Shown here: positions 48,864-58,403 of the stretch, one piece after another
Numbering within the stretch: the first letter of the stretch is position 1
Layout of the letters: the number at the start of each line of letters is the position of its first letter
Source of the DNA: JAJEFO01 sp965208685
Lineage (GTDB): Bacteria > Pseudomonadota > Alphaproteobacteria > Rhodobacterales > Rhodobacteraceae
NCBI GenBank assembly: GCA_965208685.1
Contig: CBDBPL010000007.1
Location: forward strand, 434,001 to 498,000
Length of the DNA: 64,000 nt
Direction of reading: 5' to 3'
Program-made: the position numbers and the translations under genes
The notes under the pieces: model-generated
Databases searched by the model: none
What the model saw: the letters and a program-made list of their open reading frames with translations, nothing else
Told to the model about the DNA's origin: nothing

Positions 48864-51275
48864 ATGCGTGAGGTGATTCCGGAGCGCTTCGTCGACTGGT
48901 TCAGAAGCCGCGGCTGGACTCCGCATCCTCATCAGCTGGGGATCGTGGGGCGTGCCGACGAGCCTGCGCTTCTGCTGATCGCTCCGACCGGTGGCGGCAA
49001 GACGCTGGCCGGGTTTCTGCCGACGCTCAAGGAACTTGCGGAAGGCGGTCGGGACGGGCTTCACACGATCTATGTCTCTCCCCTGAAGGCCTTGGCGACC
49101 GACATCGCGCGGAATCTCGATACGCCGATCGGCGAGATGGGATTGCCGGTCCGGGTGGAGGACCGGACCGGCGACACCTCTCCCGTGCGCAAGAAGCGCC
49201 AACGCGCAGATCCGCCGCATGTTCTCCTGACGACGCCGGAGAGCCTTGCGCTGCTGCTCACGTACCAGGACGCGCCGAAGATGTTTCGCGGCCTTTCTCG
49301 CGTCATTGTTGACGAAGTCCACGCCTTGGCGGAATCGAAGCGTGGCGACCAGCTTGCACTGTGCCTCGCCGAGCTTCAGGCTCTATGCCCCGGACTTCGA
49401 CGGGTGGGCCTGTCCGCGACCGTCGAGGATCCGTCCGCGATCGCCCGCTTCCTGGCGCGTCATCCAGACCCGTGTCCGATCCTGCATGCCGATCCCGGCC
49501 CCGCGCCGGAGATCGCCATGCTTGCCACGGACCAGTTGCCTCCCTGGTCGGGCGGCGGTGGCAGGCACGCGATTCCGGCAGTGCTCGACGAGGTCAGGAA
49601 GCACAGGACGACGCTCATTTTTCACAACACGAGGGCGCAGGCTGAAATCTTCTTTCGCCACCTCTGGCTTCAGAACGAGGACGGTCTTCCGATCGGCATT
49701 CACCATGGATCGCTGGCAAGGTCGCAGCGGCAAAGGGTGGAGGCCGCGATGGTGAACGGCGAACTTCGGGCGGTCGTCTGCACGGGTACGCTCGACCTCG
49801 GGATTGATTGGGGAGACGTCGACCTGATCATCCAGGTGGGCGCGCCCAAGAACGTGAAGCGACTCGTGCAGCGAATAGGTCGCGCCAACCATCGTTACAA
49901 CGCGCCGTCGAAGGCGCTGGTCGTGCCGGCAAACCGCTTCGAGGTCGTGGAGTGCGTGGCGGCGCTCGATGCGGCGCGGGAAGGCGATCTCGACGGTGAC
50001 CCGAGAGGAACGGGTCCGCGCGACGTGCTCTGCCAGCAGATTCTGATCCGCGCATGCCGGGGCCCGTTCGACGCCGATGAACTCTTTCGGGTGCTTCGGT
50101 GTGCCGGACCTTACGTTGACCTCCGGCATGATGACTTTCTCGCGTGTCTGGATCTCGTGGCAACCGGTGGCTATGCGCTTCGGGCCTATGATCGTTGGCA
50201 GCGGCTTCGCCAGGGACCGGACGGCCTCTGGGAGTTCCGGGATCCCCGTGCTCCCGGCGAAGTTCGGCGCAATCTTGGGACGATCCAGGATACGGAGACG
50301 CTGAACGTAAGGCTTCGGAACAAGCGGGGCGGCAAGCCCTTGGGAGAAATCGAGGAGTTGTTTGCAGCAAGTCTTGCGCCTGGGGACACGTTCCTGATCG
50401 GCGGACAGGTCGTGCGCTACGACCGGTTGCGCGAGATGACCGTGGAAGTGTCGCGTCAGCCGGACAAGGCGCCCAAGATCGCGGTCTTTGCTGGGACGAA
50501 GTTCGCAACATCGACGCAACTCAGCCACCGCATCCTGAGGATGTTCCAGACGGAGGACTGGACGGCCTTGCCGCGTCACACGGCGGATTGGCTGCGCCTT
50601 CAGCGCGATCGGTCGAAACTCCCGGAGGCAGGCAGGATTCTGGTCGAGAGCTTTCCGTATGAAGGTCGGCAGAACACCTGCATCTACGGGTTCGCGGGAC
50701 GTAACGCGATGCAGACGCTGGGGCTGCTGGTTACCCGGAAGATGGAGGCGATGGGTCTCGGTCCGCTGGGTTTCGTTTCGACGGACTATGCCGTCTTGAT
50801 TTGGGGCCTCGATGCGATTCCTGATCCCGAACCTCTCCTTGATGCGCGGGACTTGCGTACCGCATTCGAAGCATGGATGTCCGGCAATGCCGTCATGAAA
50901 CGCACCTTTCGCACTGCCGCCACGATCGCGATGATGATTCCCAGGAATCATGGAGCCGCCAGGCGCACCGCCCGGCAGGCGAGATTCTCTTCCGACATTC
51001 TCTACGACACGCTCGCAAAATACGATCCTGAACATCTCATGCTGAAAATCACGCGGGAGGAGGCAATGCGGGGACTGGTCGATTTCGGGCGGATCGAGGA
51101 ACTGCTTGAGCGGACCAGGGGACGGGTCGATCATGTCATGCTCGACCGGGTTACGCCGTTGGCCGCTCCGCTCTTGCTCGAGCACGGCAGGGTCCCGATT
51201 GCAGGTGAAGGTCGCGAAAGGATGCTCAAGGCAGACGCAGAGGCCCTGATGGCGGCGGCGGGCTTGTGCGCCTGA
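48864..51275 (+). CDS. Lhr-type DEAD/H-box helicase (ligase-associated DEXH family)
   Basis: An 803-aa superfamily-2 helicase. Walker A APTGGGKT (40-47), DEVH box (150-153), motif III GLSATVEDP, the helicase C block VCTGTLDLGIDWGDVDLI and motif VI RLVQRIGRANHR, then the long Lhr-specific C-terminal region (winged helix and beta-barrel). It matches the shorter bacterial proteins that accompany a DNA ligase, a phosphoesterase and an exonuclease in DNA repair. Here the usual partners are absent from the neighbourhood: topA follows on the opposite strand and argE precedes. Confidence 0.93.
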   Translation: MREVIPERFVDWFRSRGWTPHPHQLGIVGRADEPALLLIAPTGGGKTLAGFLPTLKELAEGGRDGLHTIYVSPLKALATDIARNLDTPIGEMGLPVRVEDRTGDTSPVRKKRQRADPPHVLLTTPESLALLLTYQDAPKMFRGLSRVIVDEVHALAESKRGDQLALCLAELQALCPGLRRVGLSATVEDPSAIARFLARHPDPCPILHADPGPAPEIAMLATDQLPPWSGGGGRHAIPAVLDEVRKHRTTLIFHNTRAQAEIFFRHLWLQNEDGLPIGIHHGSLARSQRQRVEAAMVNGELRAVVCTGTLDLGIDWGDVDLIIQVGAPKNVKRLVQRIGRANHRYNAPSKALVVPANRFEVVECVAALDAAREGDLDGDPRGTGPRDVLCQQILIRACRGPFDADELFRVLRCAGPYVDLRHDDFLACLDLVATGGYALRAYDRWQRLRQGPDGLWEFRDPRAPGEVRRNLGTIQDTETLNVRLRNKRGGKPLGEIEELFAASLAPGDTFLIGGQVVRYDRLREMTVEVSRQPDKAPKIAVFAGTKFATSTQLSHRILRMFQTEDWTALPRHTADWLRLQRDRSKLPEAGRILVESFPYEGRQNTCIYGFAGRNAMQTLGLLVTRKMEAMGLGPLGFVSTDYAVLIWGLDAIPDPEPLLDARDLRTAFEAWMSGNAVMKRTFRTAATIAMMIPRNHGAARRTARQARFSSDILYDTLAKYDPEHLMLKITREEAMRGLVDFGRIEELLERTRGRVDHVMLDRVTPLAAPLLLEHGRVPIAGEGRERMLKADAEALMAAAGLCA

Positions 51276-51439
51276 CCTGCGTCTGGAGCGGCTTTCTGCG
51301 CGGACGTCCGGGCGCGCTTCCGAAGCGGCCTTTCACCATTCAAGAGCGGAAGATCCGGCAGAGCTGCCCTCGGCAGGGGCATTTTGCCTCCGTTTCCGCT
51401 TCCATTGAAATCGCCCTTGCGTGAAAGCGAGGCTTCGGA

Positions 51440-53980
51440 TCAGGACCCTTTGCGTCGACGCCGAGTCTTGCCGCCCTTCGCTTCACGCTCCTCGATGAGA
51501 CGGGTTGCGGTGGCCATGTCAATGCTGGCAGGATCAGCGTCCTTGGGGACCGTCGCGTTCACCCTGTTCCAGTTCACGTAAGGTCCGTACTTTCCGTCCA
51601 GAACGGTCACGGGGCCGCCGCGCTCCGGGTGCTCTCCGAGTTCCTTCAGCACCGTCGCGTTCCGACGCCGGTTCCCGCGCGAGGCCACCTTTGCCGCGAT
51701 GAGCTCGACGGCGCGGTTCATGCCTACGCTCCAAACTTCCTCGATCGACTCGAGGTCGGCGGTCGTGCCGCCCTTGGAGCTCGTCGAATCCGCGTGCTTC
51801 AGGAAGGGCCCGAAGCGCCCGAGATTGGCCCAGATCGACACGCCGTCTTCGGGATGCTGACCGACGAGACGAGGCAATTCGAGAAGCCTGAGCGCCTCCT
51901 CGAGCGTGATTGCGGCTGGATCCCAGGCTTCGGGCACGGTGCGACGCTGCGGCTTCTCACCGTCAGCCGAAGCTTCGCCTCGCTGAACATAGGGTCCGAA
52001 TCGGCCCTTGTGGACCCAGATCGCATCTTCGCCGTCCTCGCCCAGTTTTCTGCCCTCTGGAGGGAAATTGCTTTCCGGTTCCTGGCCGGGCGGACCGAAG
52101 GCACGGCTGTAGCGGCACTCGGGATAGTTCGAGCAACCGATAAACGCTCCGCCGGCACGGGCGGTTCGCGCCGACAACCGCCCGGTGCCGCAGTGGGGGC
52201 AGATGCGCGGGTCGCGACCGTCCTCGGTTGGCGGAAAGAGATGCGGTGCCAGTATCTCGTTGATCTTCTCCAGAACGTCGGCGAATCGGAGCTCGGACGT
52301 TTCCCCGACGGAAGCGCTGAACTCTTCCCAGAAGCGCGCAAGCACGTCCTTCCAGTCACGCGTCCCGGACGTGATGTCGTCAAGTTCCTCCTCAAGCTTG
52401 GCCGTGAAGTCGTAGCTCAGGTATCGGCGGAAGTAGTTCATCAGGAAAGCGGTTACCAGTTGCCCCTTTTCCTCCGGGTAGAGCCGGTCTTTTTCCTTCC
52501 GCACGTACCCTCTGTCTTGAATCGTCGAGACGACAGACGCGTATGTCGACGGTCGCCCGATGCCGATCTCTTCCATCTTCTTTACGAGCGTGGCTTCGGT
52601 GTAGCGCGGAGGAGGCTTGGTGAAGTGCTGCTCGGGCAGGACTTGGTCCAGCTGCACCGGTTCCGTGTTGTTGATTCGGGGCAGGATCCTCTCATTGTCG
52701 TCAACGACGTCGTCGCGGCCTTCCTCGTACACCCTCATGAAGCCGTCAAAGGTCTGGACTTGACCGGTCGCCCGGAGTTCGGTCAAGCCATCCGCGCTTG
52801 CGATGTCGACCGTGGTCCGTTCGAACCTGGCACTTTCCATCTGGCTTGCGAGCGCCCGCATCCAAATGAGGTCGTACAGGTCAAGCTGGCCCGTGTCCTG
52901 TATCGGGAGTGAGGTCGGATGTGCCGACATGCGGGTCGGGCGGATGCATTCGTGCGCTTCCTGCGCGTTCTTGGCCTTGCTCTTGTGCCTGCGCGGTCCC
53001 TTGGGAAGGTACTTTGCGCCGTACCGTTCCTTGATCGCGTCACGGACGGCCATGATCGCCTCCGGAGCCATGTCCACCCCGTCTGTTCGCATGTAAGTGA
53101 TGTGCCCAGCCTCGTAGAGCTTCTGCGCGGCCTGCATCGTTGCTTTCGCACCGAATCCGAGTTTGCGCGATGCCTCCTGCTGCAGCGTGGATGTTATGAA
53201 CGGCGCCGGCGGGCTGCGCATGACGGGTTTCGCTTCGACCGACTTGACCGACAAGTCGCTTGACAGGATTGCTTGGACCGCCTCGTTCGCTCGGTCCTCG
53301 TCGGGAATGCCAAGCCGGTCGAGCTTGTTTCCGTCAAGCACGGTCAGGCGCGCCTCGAACTCCTCCCCTCTAGGCGTGGCAAGGACCGCCTTGACGGTCC
53401 AGTATTCCTGAATCCGGAACGCCTCCACTTCCATTTCGCGCTCGACGATGAGTCGCAGGCACACGGACTGCACGCGGCCCGCTGACCTTGCGCCGGGCAG
53501 CTTTCTCCAAAGTACCGGCGAGAGCGTGTAGCCAACCAGGTAGTCCAGCGCGCGGCGGGCAAGATAGGCCTCGACAAGGTCACGGTCGACCTTGCGCGGG
53601 TTTTCCATCGCCTCGGTCAGGCTCCTCCTTGTGACGGAGTTGAAAGCAATTCGGTCGACCGTTGTGTCTTCCCGGATGGCCTTGCGGGCACGAAGCGCCT
53701 CCTCAAGGTGCCAGGAGATCGCCTCGCCCTCTCGGTCAGGGTCGGTGGCGAGAATCAGCGCCTTGTCCTTTTGGAGGGCGTCGGCGATTGCCTTGATGTG
53801 CCTTCTTGCCCTAGCCGGGACTTCCCATTTCATCGCGAAGTTGTGGTCGGGATTCACCGAACCTTCCTTTTCGGCAAGGTCGCGCACGTGACCGAAACTT
53901 GCGAGCACGGTGTAGTCCTTGCCGAGAAAGTTCTCGATCGTCTTGGCCTTGGCGGGAGACTCGACGACAACGACAGGCAT
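51440..53980 (-). CDS. topA: DNA topoisomerase I
   Basis: Type IA enzyme relaxing negative supercoils, 846 aa. TOPRIM domain with VVVESPAKAKTIENFLG and ATDPDREGEAISWH; the active-site Tyr is in AGHITYMRTDGVDM. The C-terminal part has one clear zinc ribbon (CPHCGTGRLSARTARAGG, then CSNYPEC) and two or three topoisomerase C-terminal repeats (KGRFGPYVQRGE, GPFLKHADSTSSKGG, DGKYGPYVNW), ending in a basic tail (KGGKTRRRRKGS). Only one of the zinc ribbons found in E. coli TopA is visible, as is common in alphaproteobacteria. Confidence 0.97.
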   Translation of the reverse strand: MPVVVVESPAKAKTIENFLGKDYTVLASFGHVRDLAEKEGSVNPDHNFAMKWEVPARARRHIKAIADALQKDKALILATDPDREGEAISWHLEEALRARKAIREDTTVDRIAFNSVTRRSLTEAMENPRKVDRDLVEAYLARRALDYLVGYTLSPVLWRKLPGARSAGRVQSVCLRLIVEREMEVEAFRIQEYWTVKAVLATPRGEEFEARLTVLDGNKLDRLGIPDEDRANEAVQAILSSDLSVKSVEAKPVMRSPPAPFITSTLQQEASRKLGFGAKATMQAAQKLYEAGHITYMRTDGVDMAPEAIMAVRDAIKERYGAKYLPKGPRRHKSKAKNAQEAHECIRPTRMSAHPTSLPIQDTGQLDLYDLIWMRALASQMESARFERTTVDIASADGLTELRATGQVQTFDGFMRVYEEGRDDVVDDNERILPRINNTEPVQLDQVLPEQHFTKPPPRYTEATLVKKMEEIGIGRPSTYASVVSTIQDRGYVRKEKDRLYPEEKGQLVTAFLMNYFRRYLSYDFTAKLEEELDDITSGTRDWKDVLARFWEEFSASVGETSELRFADVLEKINEILAPHLFPPTEDGRDPRICPHCGTGRLSARTARAGGAFIGCSNYPECRYSRAFGPPGQEPESNFPPEGRKLGEDGEDAIWVHKGRFGPYVQRGEASADGEKPQRRTVPEAWDPAAITLEEALRLLELPRLVGQHPEDGVSIWANLGRFGPFLKHADSTSSKGGTTADLESIEEVWSVGMNRAVELIAAKVASRGNRRRNATVLKELGEHPERGGPVTVLDGKYGPYVNWNRVNATVPKDADPASIDMATATRLIEEREAKGGKTRRRRKGS

Positions 53981-54220
53981 GGGGGGCTCCCGAAAAGCGA
54001 ACGCGGTTGTGGCGGCGGAAGATGTGGGGCGTTGTTGCCATTTGTCAATGTGTGAAGGACGACGGCTGCCGCATTCGGCATTTCAGGAGCGCTTCGCACA
54101 GAGGTCGTTCGCAAATCGGCACGGTGAACGTCCGCGTCAGATCAGGTCGGCACACGGTGCTCGGGGACCGAATCTCCGGATTTCCGGGCGAATCGGACAG
54201 CACTTTGCCTCGACGAGCGA

Positions 54221-55645
54221 TCAGGCGGATGAACCGCCCACGGTCAGGTTTCCGACCAGGAGGGTGGGCTGGCCGACGCCGACGGGCACCCATTGCCCCG
54301 CCTTGCCGCAATTCCCGATGCCGGGGTCGAGCTCCATGTCGTTTCCGACCGCGCGGATGTGCCGGAGCGCGGTTGCCCCGTCACCGATCAGGGTCGCGCC
54401 CTTCACGGGCTCGCAGATCCTGCCGTCCCTGACGCGGTAGGCTTCCGTGCAGGAAAACACGAACTTCCCGTTCGTTATGTCCACCTGCCCCCCGCCGAAG
54501 CCGACGGCATGGATGCCGTCCCTGACCTCGGCGATGATCGATTCAGGTTCTGCACGACCCGGCATCATGTACGTGTTCGTCATCCTCGGCATGGGGGCGT
54601 GCGCAAAGCTCTCGCGGCGACCGTTGCCGGTCGGTTCCACGCCCAGCAGCCGCGCGTTTTGACGATCCTGCATGTAGTTCACGAGGATGCCGTCCTCGAT
54701 CAGGACATTCCGGCCCGACGGCGTGCCCTCGTCGTCGACTTGCAACGACCCGCGACGGTCCGGGAGCGTCCCGTCGTCCAGCACGGTCACGTCACTTGCA
54801 GCAATTTTCTGTCCCATGAGGCCGGCAAACGCAGAGGACTTCTTGCGGTTGAAGTCTCCCTCCAAGCCATGTCCGATCGCCTCGTGCAGGAGAATGCCAG
54901 GCCAGCCCGGACCAAGGGTCACGTCCATTACGCCCGCCGGTGCCTCCACCGCGTCGAGATTGACGAGGGCAATTCGAAGGGCTTCGCGCACGAGCGATTG
55001 CCAGCGCTCAGGAGCAATCAGCCTGGAAAGACCGTGGCGGCCGCCTCTGCCGGACACGCCGGATTCGCGGCGACCGTCCCTTTCTACGATCACGCCGACG
55101 TTCAGGCGCGCCATCGGCCGCGTGTCTGTGACGCAGCGGCCCTCGGGACGGAGGATCGCAACCTCCTGATGCGACGCAGCCAGCGTGGCGGAAACCTGAA
55201 CGACCCGGGAGTCCAGGTCGCGGGCAAATGCGTCGATCTCCTTCAGCGTTTCGATCTTGTGGGGAAACTCGGCATCTTCCATGGGATTCTCGTCGCAATA
55301 GAGACTGAGCACCTCACGTGCCGGCGATGCGGCGAGCGAACCGCCCCCGTCGCCCACTGCCAGCCGAACGGTCTTGGCGGCGCGCTTCAAGCCGGCCAGG
55401 CTGATCCCGGTCGAATGGGCGTAGCCGGCGGTCTCGCCTTTTATGGCACGGAGCCCGAAGCCCTCTGCGCCGTCATAGCTTGCGTTGCGCACGCGCCCGT
55501 CGTCATAGGTCAGCACTTCCGAGCGACGGCGTTCCAGAAACAGCTCGCCGTCGTCCGCGCCTCTTGCCGTCTCTTGCAGAATGTGGAGGGCGGCATCCTT
55601 GTCCAAGTGCGTCTCGAACGGCCTAAACTGGTTCAGCACGACCAT
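54221..55645 (-). CDS. tldD: metalloprotease TldD
   Basis: Half of the TldD/TldE protease that processes modified peptides and degrades CcdA-like substrates. The 474-aa product contains the metal site HEAIGHGLEGD (HExxxH) near the middle, LGPGWPGILLHEA before it and GGQVDITNGKFVFSCTEAYR, SFAHAPMPRMTNTY blocks at the C-terminus. The TldE partner is not in the window. It is divergent from ctaC. Confidence 0.95.
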   Translation of the reverse strand: MVVLNQFRPFETHLDKDAALHILQETARGADDGELFLERRRSEVLTYDDGRVRNASYDGAEGFGLRAIKGETAGYAHSTGISLAGLKRAAKTVRLAVGDGGGSLAASPAREVLSLYCDENPMEDAEFPHKIETLKEIDAFARDLDSRVVQVSATLAASHQEVAILRPEGRCVTDTRPMARLNVGVIVERDGRRESGVSGRGGRHGLSRLIAPERWQSLVREALRIALVNLDAVEAPAGVMDVTLGPGWPGILLHEAIGHGLEGDFNRKKSSAFAGLMGQKIAASDVTVLDDGTLPDRRGSLQVDDEGTPSGRNVLIEDGILVNYMQDRQNARLLGVEPTGNGRRESFAHAPMPRMTNTYMMPGRAEPESIIAEVRDGIHAVGFGGGQVDITNGKFVFSCTEAYRVRDGRICEPVKGATLIGDGATALRHIRAVGNDMELDPGIGNCGKAGQWVPVGVGQPTLLVGNLTVGGSSA

Positions 55646-55700
55646 GCCTTGCTCCCTGAGCGACGCGGAAAAGCGTCTGAATGCCGCAATCAGATGCCTT

Positions 55701-55710
55701 GTTCATGAAC
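55701..55710. promoter_or_regulatory. palindrome in the tldD–ctaC promoter region
   Basis: GTTCATGAAC, a perfect 10-base palindrome in the AT-rich middle of the divergent gap between tldD and ctaC (55646-55803), next to TATATGG which could be a -10. It may be an operator or chance. Confidence 0.3.
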
Positions 55711-55803
55711 ATCTTATATGGTTTCTAGCGTCTGAAGAACAACCGGCGGGCCATGCCGACTAGAGGCATGCCACAAAGCCATCGCGAACAGGACCCTAGA
55801 CTG

Positions 55804-56685
55804 ATGCGCCTCAGATCCCTCCTCACCGGCCCGACCATGCTTGTCGCCGGAAGCGCTGCTCATGCGCAGGACTTGCCCTTCATCGGGCAACCGGACCAGG
55901 CCGGGCTCGGATTCCAGACGCCCACGACCGAGCTCGCGCGTGACATCCAATGGCTGGACGGAATGGTGCTCATCATCATCACCGTGATCTCGCTGTTCGT
56001 CATGGCGCTGCTGCTGATCTGCATCGTGCGTTTCAACCGCCGCGCCAATCCGAACCCGGCAAGTTTCACGCACAACACGCCGGTCGAAGTGGCCTGGACC
56101 GTCATTCCGATCGTGATCCTGGTCTTCATCGGGGCGTTCTCGCTGCCGGTGCTGTTCAAGCAGCAGATCATCCCCGAGCCGGAGGTGTTCATCAAGGCGA
56201 CCGGCAACCAGTGGTACTGGGAATACGAGTATCCAGACGAGGACATCAGCTTTGCGAGCTACATGATCGGCATTGACAGCGCGAACCAGCTAACGCCGGA
56301 AACCTCGCAGCAGCTGGCCGAAGCGGGTTACACGGACGAGCATTTCCTCCTCGCCACGGACACTTCGGTCGTCATCCCGACTGGCAAGGTCGTCGTGGTC
56401 CAAGTCACCGCCGCCGACGTGATCCATGCATGGACCGTTCCGTCGTTCGGTGTGAAGCAGGACGCTGTTCCGGGCAGGCTTGCCGAGCTCTGGTTCAAGG
56501 TCGACGAAGGCCATGAGGGCGTCTATTTCGGGCAGTGTTCCGAGCTCTGCGGCCTGAGTCATTCCTACATGCCCATAACGGTCAAGGCGGTTCCGGCCGC
56601 CGAATACGACGCGTGGGCCGCCGACACGCGAGCGGCGGGGAACTACATTGAGCCGGGCCCGATTCGGTTGGCGGCGAGCGAGTAA
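55804..56685 (+). CDS. ctaC: cytochrome c oxidase subunit II
   Basis: Accepts electrons from cytochrome c at the CuA centre and passes them to subunit I. Signal peptide MRLRSLLTGPTMLVAGSAAH, then two membrane helices (GMVLIIITVISLFVMALLLI, VIPIVILVFIGAFSLPVLF). The CuA ligands are in VIHAWTVPSFGVK and GQCSELCGLSHSYMPI, complete; the aromatic electron-entry patch TGNQWYWEYEYPDE is present. I chose ATG 55804 as the first codon of the signal peptide; in-frame ATGs at 55753 and 55768 are alternatives. Subunit I (ctaD) is not nearby, as is usual for this operon in Rhodobacterales. Confidence 0.96.
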   Translation: MRLRSLLTGPTMLVAGSAAHAQDLPFIGQPDQAGLGFQTPTTELARDIQWLDGMVLIIITVISLFVMALLLICIVRFNRRANPNPASFTHNTPVEVAWTVIPIVILVFIGAFSLPVLFKQQIIPEPEVFIKATGNQWYWEYEYPDEDISFASYMIGIDSANQLTPETSQQLAEAGYTDEHFLLATDTSVVIPTGKVVVVQVTAADVIHAWTVPSFGVKQDAVPGRLAELWFKVDEGHEGVYFGQCSELCGLSHSYMPITVKAVPAAEYDAWAADTRAAGNYIEPGPIRLAASE

Positions 56686-56691
56686 ATTCGA

Positions 56692-57615
56692 ATGCGGGAC
56701 CTCGCAATCAGCGCGGCGCACGAGCACGAACCGACATTCGGCGACTACGTCGCGCTGCTGAAGCCAAGAGTGATGTCGCTTGTGGTCTTCACGGCGCTGG
56801 TTGGCCTCGTGGTTGCCCCGGCATCCCTTCACGCGGTCGAAGCCGTTGCGGCGATGCTGTTCATCGCGCTCGGGGCAGGGGCCGCAGGCGCTCTGAACAT
56901 GTGGTACGATGCAGATATCGACTCGGTCATGCGGCGCACGATGAAGCGTCCGGTTCCGAGTGGCCGTGTCGCGCCGGACGAGGCCTTGGCGATCGGCGTT
57001 GGCCTGTCCGGCCTTTCGGTCGTGATGCTTGGCCTTGCGACGAACATGCTCGCGGCTTCCCTTCTGGCCGTCACGATTGCATTCTACGTAGTGATATACA
57101 CGATGTGGCTGAAGCGCCGGACGCCACAGAACATCGTGATCGGCGGGGCGGCCGGCGCCTTCCCGCCGATGATCGGCTGGGTGGCGGCAACGGGGAGCAT
57201 CTCCCTGGAAGCCTGCCTGATGTTTGCGTTGATCTTCGTGTGGACTCCGCCGCATTTCTGGGCCTTGGCCCTGTTCATGCGGTCCGACTACGAGGATGCA
57301 GGCGTCCCGATGCTCACGGTGACCCATGGCCGTCCTGCGGCGCGAAGGTACATTCTGGCCTACACGCTGCTTCTCGTGCCCGTGTCGCTCTGGCTTGCCT
57401 TGGGTCCGATCGGCGGCCCGGTGAGTCTTGCCGCTTCCGTCGTGCTGAACCTCATGTTCGTACGGGGCGCGGTACAGATCTGCAGGCGGGACGAAGCCGT
57501 TGCCCAATGTGACGGCTACGCTGCGGAAAAGGCGTTCTTCCGCGCCTCGCTGTTCTACCTCTTCCTTCATTTCGGCGCCATTCTCGCGGACGCGGTGTTG
57601 AGGCAAGTGTCATGA
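56692..57615 (+). CDS. ctaB: protoheme IX farnesyltransferase (heme O synthase)
   Basis: Adds farnesyl to heme B to make heme O for the oxidase. The 307-aa UbiA-fold protein has nine hydrophobic segments, the first Asp-rich motif NMWYDADIDSVMRRT and LKPRVMSLVVFTALVGL at the start. Start ATG 56692 is seven bases after ctaC. The stop overlaps the small gene that follows (ATGA). Confidence 0.97.
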   Translation: MRDLAISAAHEHEPTFGDYVALLKPRVMSLVVFTALVGLVVAPASLHAVEAVAAMLFIALGAGAAGALNMWYDADIDSVMRRTMKRPVPSGRVAPDEALAIGVGLSGLSVVMLGLATNMLAASLLAVTIAFYVVIYTMWLKRRTPQNIVIGGAAGAFPPMIGWVAATGSISLEACLMFALIFVWTPPHFWALALFMRSDYEDAGVPMLTVTHGRPAARRYILAYTLLLVPVSLWLALGPIGGPVSLAASVVLNLMFVRGAVQICRRDEAVAQCDGYAAEKAFFRASLFYLFLHFGAILADAVLRQVS

Positions 57616-57800
57616 GCGGCATCAGGGCTACGCACGAATTGCACGCACGCCGTCTCTCGCGGAATCTCGGTGTGGCGTTCGCGCTCGCTCTCTTTGTTGC
57701 CGTTGTCTTTGCGTTGACCGTGGTGAAGGTGAAGCGTGGTGACCCGCTGCAGGGCTTCGATCACGTCGTGAGGCCTGGGATGGAGGTATCCGGGTCATGA
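57612..57800 (+). CDS. small single-span membrane protein of the cytochrome oxidase operon
   Basis: A 62-aa protein with a basic N-terminus and one membrane helix (GVAFALALFVAVVFALTVVKV), then a short outer tail. It overlaps both neighbours by four bases (ctaB and ctaG). Small proteins of this size at this place are common in alphaproteobacterial cta operons and are annotated as assembly or hypothetical proteins. Likely an oxidase assembly or stability factor; no motif proves it. Confidence 0.8.
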   Translation: MSGIRATHELHARRLSRNLGVAFALALFVAVVFALTVVKVKRGDPLQGFDHVVRPGMEVSGS

Positions 57801-58384
57801 TGGACGCACGGCAGCGCACGGCAGCAAGACTCCTCGGAGTGGTTCTGGTCATGGGATCGCTCGCATGGGCGTCGGTGCCCCTCTACGATCTCTTTTGCAG
57901 GGTCACTGGGTGGGGCGGCACGACGGATGTCGCCAGGTCCCCGCTTGACGCGCCGCTGGAAGAACTGGTCACGATACGCTTCGACGCCTCGACCGCGTCG
58001 GGGATGCCGTGGGAATTCAAGCCCGCACAGCTCAAGATGCCGATCCGGATCGGCGAAGAGGGCCTGGCGTTCTACGAGGCCTACAACCCAACGAGCCGAA
58101 GAATCGCAGGCACAGCAAGTTTCAATGTCGCACCGTTTTCCGCCGGTGCCTATTTCTCGAAAATTGACTGCTTCTGCTTCGAACTTCAGGTGCTCGAACC
58201 CGGCCAGCGGGTCAGCATGCCGGTCAGCTTCTTCGTGGAACCCGCAATTCTTGACGATCCCGATGCAAGGTTTGTCAAGACGATCACGCTGTCTTACACG
58301 TTCCACGAGGTGGATCTACCCGAAGACTACCGTTCCGAACAGGCAGCGCTTGGCGAGGACGGGACGGAATCGCAACTGAACTAG
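57797..58384 (+). CDS. ctaG: cytochrome c oxidase assembly protein CtaG/Cox11
   Basis: Delivers copper to CuB of subunit I. A 195-aa protein with an N-terminal membrane anchor (RLLGVVLVMGSLAWASVPLY), the conserved DLFCRVTGWGGT and the copper motif KIDCFCFELQVLEPGQ, then VDPAI-like EPAILDDPDA. It overlaps the small gene by four bases. Confidence 0.97.
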   Translation: MMDARQRTAARLLGVVLVMGSLAWASVPLYDLFCRVTGWGGTTDVARSPLDAPLEELVTIRFDASTASGMPWEFKPAQLKMPIRIGEEGLAFYEAYNPTSRRIAGTASFNVAPFSAGAYFSKIDCFCFELQVLEPGQRVSMPVSFFVEPAILDDPDARFVKTITLSYTFHEVDLPEDYRSEQAALGEDGTESQLN

Positions 58385-58403
58385 AATCCTGGAGAAGTCC
58401 GGC

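Noticed and set aside
49383..51185. 600-codon open frame on the strand opposite the Lhr helicase
   Set aside because: It mirrors the helicase codons, its translation is Arg/Pro/His-rich without a domain, and the helicase has all expected motifs.
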